Assembly (NCBI GenBank): GCA_001469005.2
Contig: LNZD02000022.1
Coordinates: 1 to 35,384, forward strand
Source: SAR324 cluster bacterium lautmerah10
GTDB lineage: Bacteria > SAR324 > NAC60-12
DNA length: 35,384 nucleotides
Direction: 5' to 3'
Part shown: positions 33,623 to 35,384 of the stretch, piece after piece
How positions within the stretch are numbered: the stretch's first letter is position 1
How the letters are laid out: each line of letters opens with the position of its first letter
Position numbers and translations under genes: made by a program
The notes under the pieces: model-generated
Databases searched by the model: none
Told to the model about the DNA's origin: nothing
The model's input: the letters and a program-made list of their open reading frames with translations, nothing else

Positions 33623-33671
33623 CCCCCCCTTCCGGTTCCCAAGCCAAAATTTTCCGGATTTTTCATTTTTC

Positions 33672-34424
33672 ATGAGTCTGCTTCAAGATCAGGAACTCTG
33701 GTCCCAGATGAAGCAGATGATGCTTTCCCTCAAACCGACGCGTCCATCTCTGAGAAGCGGAATTCATGAATTCCAGCACCGTGGGAGGAGCCTGGAGTTC
33801 GCCGAATACCGTGAATACCGAACCGGGGAGGATCTTCGTGATCTGGACTGGAAGGTTTACGCGAGGTCCGACCGGTATCTTCAGCACCAGGGGGATCCCT
33901 TCAGTTTTCACGCTTTATCGATGAATAAACCGTCTGCAGAAGCACGAAGCTCCAAGCGGGCCCTGAGAAATCTGATGCTGATCCTGGAAACCGTAGAAAA
34001 ACAAGAACGCCTTCCGGAAGACATCGAACAACATTGGCCGGTTTTAAAAAACCGGAGTATGGACCACCTTTTCTGCATCTCCGATTTCATGCTTCCGAAA
34101 GAAAAGCTGGAAGGCTGGCTCGATGGATTTCTGACCATGGCTCCTGAAATCCACTGCCTGCAGATCCTCGATCCTCTTGAATCAGGTGAAGGTCCCCAAC
34201 CCTCAATGGTACTCGATCTGGAACAACCCGGCCAAAAGCGCAGGGTTTCCGCGGATGAGTGGGAGCATTACCTGGAAAATATGAAAGAGCATCAGCAATG
34301 GCTGGGCAAAGCCTGCAGACAACGGAACATCCGTTTGAGAAGCATTCAAACCGACCAGCCCGCCGCGGCGTCGATCCGGGTGCTGATGAGGGAAAAAGAA
34401 GGAAAGAGAAGAACTGCCGCCTGA
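33672..34424 (+). CDS. DUF58 family protein lacking the vWA metal-site segment
   Basis: This encodes 250 residues. The DUF58 hallmark is clear: SGIHEFQHRGRSLEFAEYRE then YRTGEDLRDLDWKVYARSDR (residues 29-68). In typical members of about 290-310 residues this is followed by a strand with the DxSxS metal site of a von Willebrand A fold, then a helix ending near RQGD. Here YL (69-70) runs straight into QHQGDPFSFHALS (71-83), so the metal-site strand and first helix, about 55 residues, seem to be missing in frame. The remainder (ISDFMLPKEKLEGWL and the C-terminal helix) is normal. DUF58 proteins usually work with MoxR ATPases; none is seen here. Its 3' 222 bp overlap the opposing tatB frame. Confidence 0.82.
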   Translation: MSLLQDQELWSQMKQMMLSLKPTRPSLRSGIHEFQHRGRSLEFAEYREYRTGEDLRDLDWKVYARSDRYLQHQGDPFSFHALSMNKPSAEARSSKRALRNLMLILETVEKQERLPEDIEQHWPVLKNRSMDHLFCISDFMLPKEKLEGWLDGFLTMAPEIHCLQILDPLESGEGPQPSMVLDLEQPGQKRRVSADEWEHYLENMKEHQQWLGKACRQRNIRLRSIQTDQPAAASIRVLMREKEGKRRTAA

Positions 34425-34775
34425 ATCAGACTTGTGAAGCGGATTCCTTGGTTTTGGAAGCTCCTGAAAGATCACTGACGGGGGTATCTTTTGCAGTACT
34501 GGAGGATTCATCGAAAGAGGATCCAACCCGCTTTTGACTCCATCAAAATCCTTCTTCAGATCGGTGGCGGCCTCTCTTACATCCTTGAGATCGATTTCCC
34601 GTTCAATCTGATCCATTTCATCCTGAACGGTGGTCCTCACCTCATTCGTCGCACGCTTTAACTGCACCAGCCCCCGTCCAACCGAACGCAGCACTCCAGG
34701 CAGGTTTTTGGGACCGATGAAAACCAGCGCCACAATGGCGATGACGATCATTTCAGGCAGGCCGATTCCGAACAT
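34203..34775 (-). CDS. tatB: Twin-arginine translocase TatB-like subunit, tail overlapping the DUF58 gene
   Basis: This encodes 190 residues. The first 60 or so are typical of TatA/TatB: a short membrane helix MFGIGLPEMIVIAIVALVFI, the GPKNLP hinge and an amphipathic helix (VLRSVGRGLVQLKRATNEV). The Glu at position 8 and Gly-Pro at the hinge favour TatB, which recognises twin-arginine signals with TatC. An acidic helical region (about 55-85) follows. Beyond about residue 117 the frame lies antisense to the DUF58 gene for 222 bp. That tail (with SSSLSFFFPHQ and QPLLMLFHIFQVM) does not look like a TatB tail, and a lost stop codon or frameshift is possible. No tatC is in the window. Confidence 0.82.
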   Translation of the reverse strand: MFGIGLPEMIVIAIVALVFIGPKNLPGVLRSVGRGLVQLKRATNEVRTTVQDEMDQIEREIDLKDVREAATDLKKDFDGVKSGLDPLSMNPPVLQKIPPSVIFQELPKPRNPLHKSDSGGSSSLSFFFPHQHPDRRRGGLVGLNASQTDVPLSAGFAQPLLMLFHIFQVMLPLIRGNPALLAGLFQIEYH

Positions 34776-34857
34776 TGATCAGTGTTTTTGAATTAGGTTT
34801 GTCTACGAGCCCTGAACTTGGCAGGATAGTGTATTCATTTTCAAGCAAGCATCAACC

Positions 34858-35384
34858 ATGTCGAATGACTGCCTCGCCGTTCTGGATTTTGGAAGCCAAT
34901 ACGCTCACCTGATTGCGAAAAGACTTCGCCGACAGGGATTCTACACGGAAATCCACACTCCTGCCAGTCCTGCGTCAAAACTTGCCCATGCCCGGGGACT
35001 GATTCTCTCCGGAGGACCCGCTTCGGTTTACGAGGAACAGACCCCGGATTTCAACTCAAAACTGCTGGAACTCGAGCTTCCGATCCTTGGTTTGTGTTAT
35101 GGTCATCAACTGACGGCACTCCATTTTGGAGGTTCGATTGAAAACACCGGCAGCGGAGAATTCGGTAAAGCGCATCTGCAGCAGATGCACCCATCGGCCC
35201 TTTGGAAAGGGATTGATTTTCCAACCCAGGTCTGGATGAGCCACCAGGACAGCGTCACTGATTTGCCTCGGGATTTCGAGATCATCGCACAGACCGACGG
35301 CTGCCCTTCCGCGGCACTCCAGCACCGGCAGAAACCGATTTATACACTCCAGTTTCACCCAGAGGTCAAGGACACCCTCTGCGG
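34858..35384 (+). CDS. guaA: GMP synthase, glutamine amidotransferase domain, 3' part missing
   Basis: The frame opens at an ATG at 34858 and runs open to the right edge, covering about 175 residues. It is a class I glutamine amidotransferase: CLAVLDFGSQYAHLIAKRLR, GLILSGGPASVYEE (47-60), the nucleophile Cys80 in LGLCYGHQL and the His/Glu pair in LQFHPEV (167, 169). VWMSHQDSV and the GSQYAHLI start are typical of GuaA rather than carbamoyl-phosphate or anthranilate synthases. GuaA converts XMP to GMP using glutamine-derived ammonia; the ATP pyrophosphatase domain lies outside the window. It is divergent from tatB (82 bp gap). Confidence 0.93.
   Translation, partial: MSNDCLAVLDFGSQYAHLIAKRLRRQGFYTEIHTPASPASKLAHARGLILSGGPASVYEEQTPDFNSKLLELELPILGLCYGHQLTALHFGGSIENTGSGEFGKAHLQQMHPSALWKGIDFPTQVWMSHQDSVTDLPRDFEIIAQTDGCPSAALQHRQKPIYTLQFHPEVKDTLC

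Overview
The window looks like chromosomal core sequence from a Gram-negative (two-membrane) bacterium of moderate GC content. Evidence for an outer membrane is a complete Tol-Pal energy-transducing locus, several lipoprotein and Sec signal peptides, a periplasmic amidase and a TatB-like protein. Taxonomic hints are weak and mixed: a long, insertion-bearing IspG, a citramalate synthase close in sequence to the Leptospira type, and an ATP synthase F0 cluster without F1 genes. A deep-branching proteobacterial or delta-like marine lineage such as SAR324 is possible, but that is a guess. I saw no tRNA, rRNA, CRISPR array, IS element or phage gene.

Nearly everything from 1 to 31529 is on the minus strand. 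From right to left this half holds rplU-rpmA, trpS, purB, a tandem pair of LysM-like cell-wall proteins (one with an amidase domain), a HAD phosphatase, a small membrane protein, cimA, a NadD-PncC fusion and then the Tol-Pal block (20771 down to 7964). After that come ispG, a PLP aminotransferase, holB, a small secreted protein, recD2 and a truncated periplasmic binding protein at the left edge. From 31779 the plus strand carries two small AtpI-type genes, atpB, atpE and a DUF58 gene. A minus-strand tatB converges on and overlaps the DUF58 gene, and the 5' part of guaA runs off the right edge.

The most distinctive region is the Tol-Pal locus. Its order is two Pal-like OmpA-domain lipoproteins, then tolQ, tolR, tolA, tolB, a CpoB-like protein and a 1599-residue lipoprotein with about 53 MORN repeats. 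Pal normally follows tolB; here two related copies precede tolQ, and the second is broken by a frameshift. TolA has a very acidic spacer instead of the usual Lys/Ala-rich helix. The giant MORN lipoprotein, in line with the operon, is the best candidate for an undescribed envelope component working with Tol-Pal.

Other points of interest are the NadD-PncC fusion with an altered nucleotide-binding motif, a DUF58 protein that seems to have lost its vWA metal-site segment, the paired LysM-like proteins, and an ATP synthase c subunit carrying the residues seen in sodium-binding rings.
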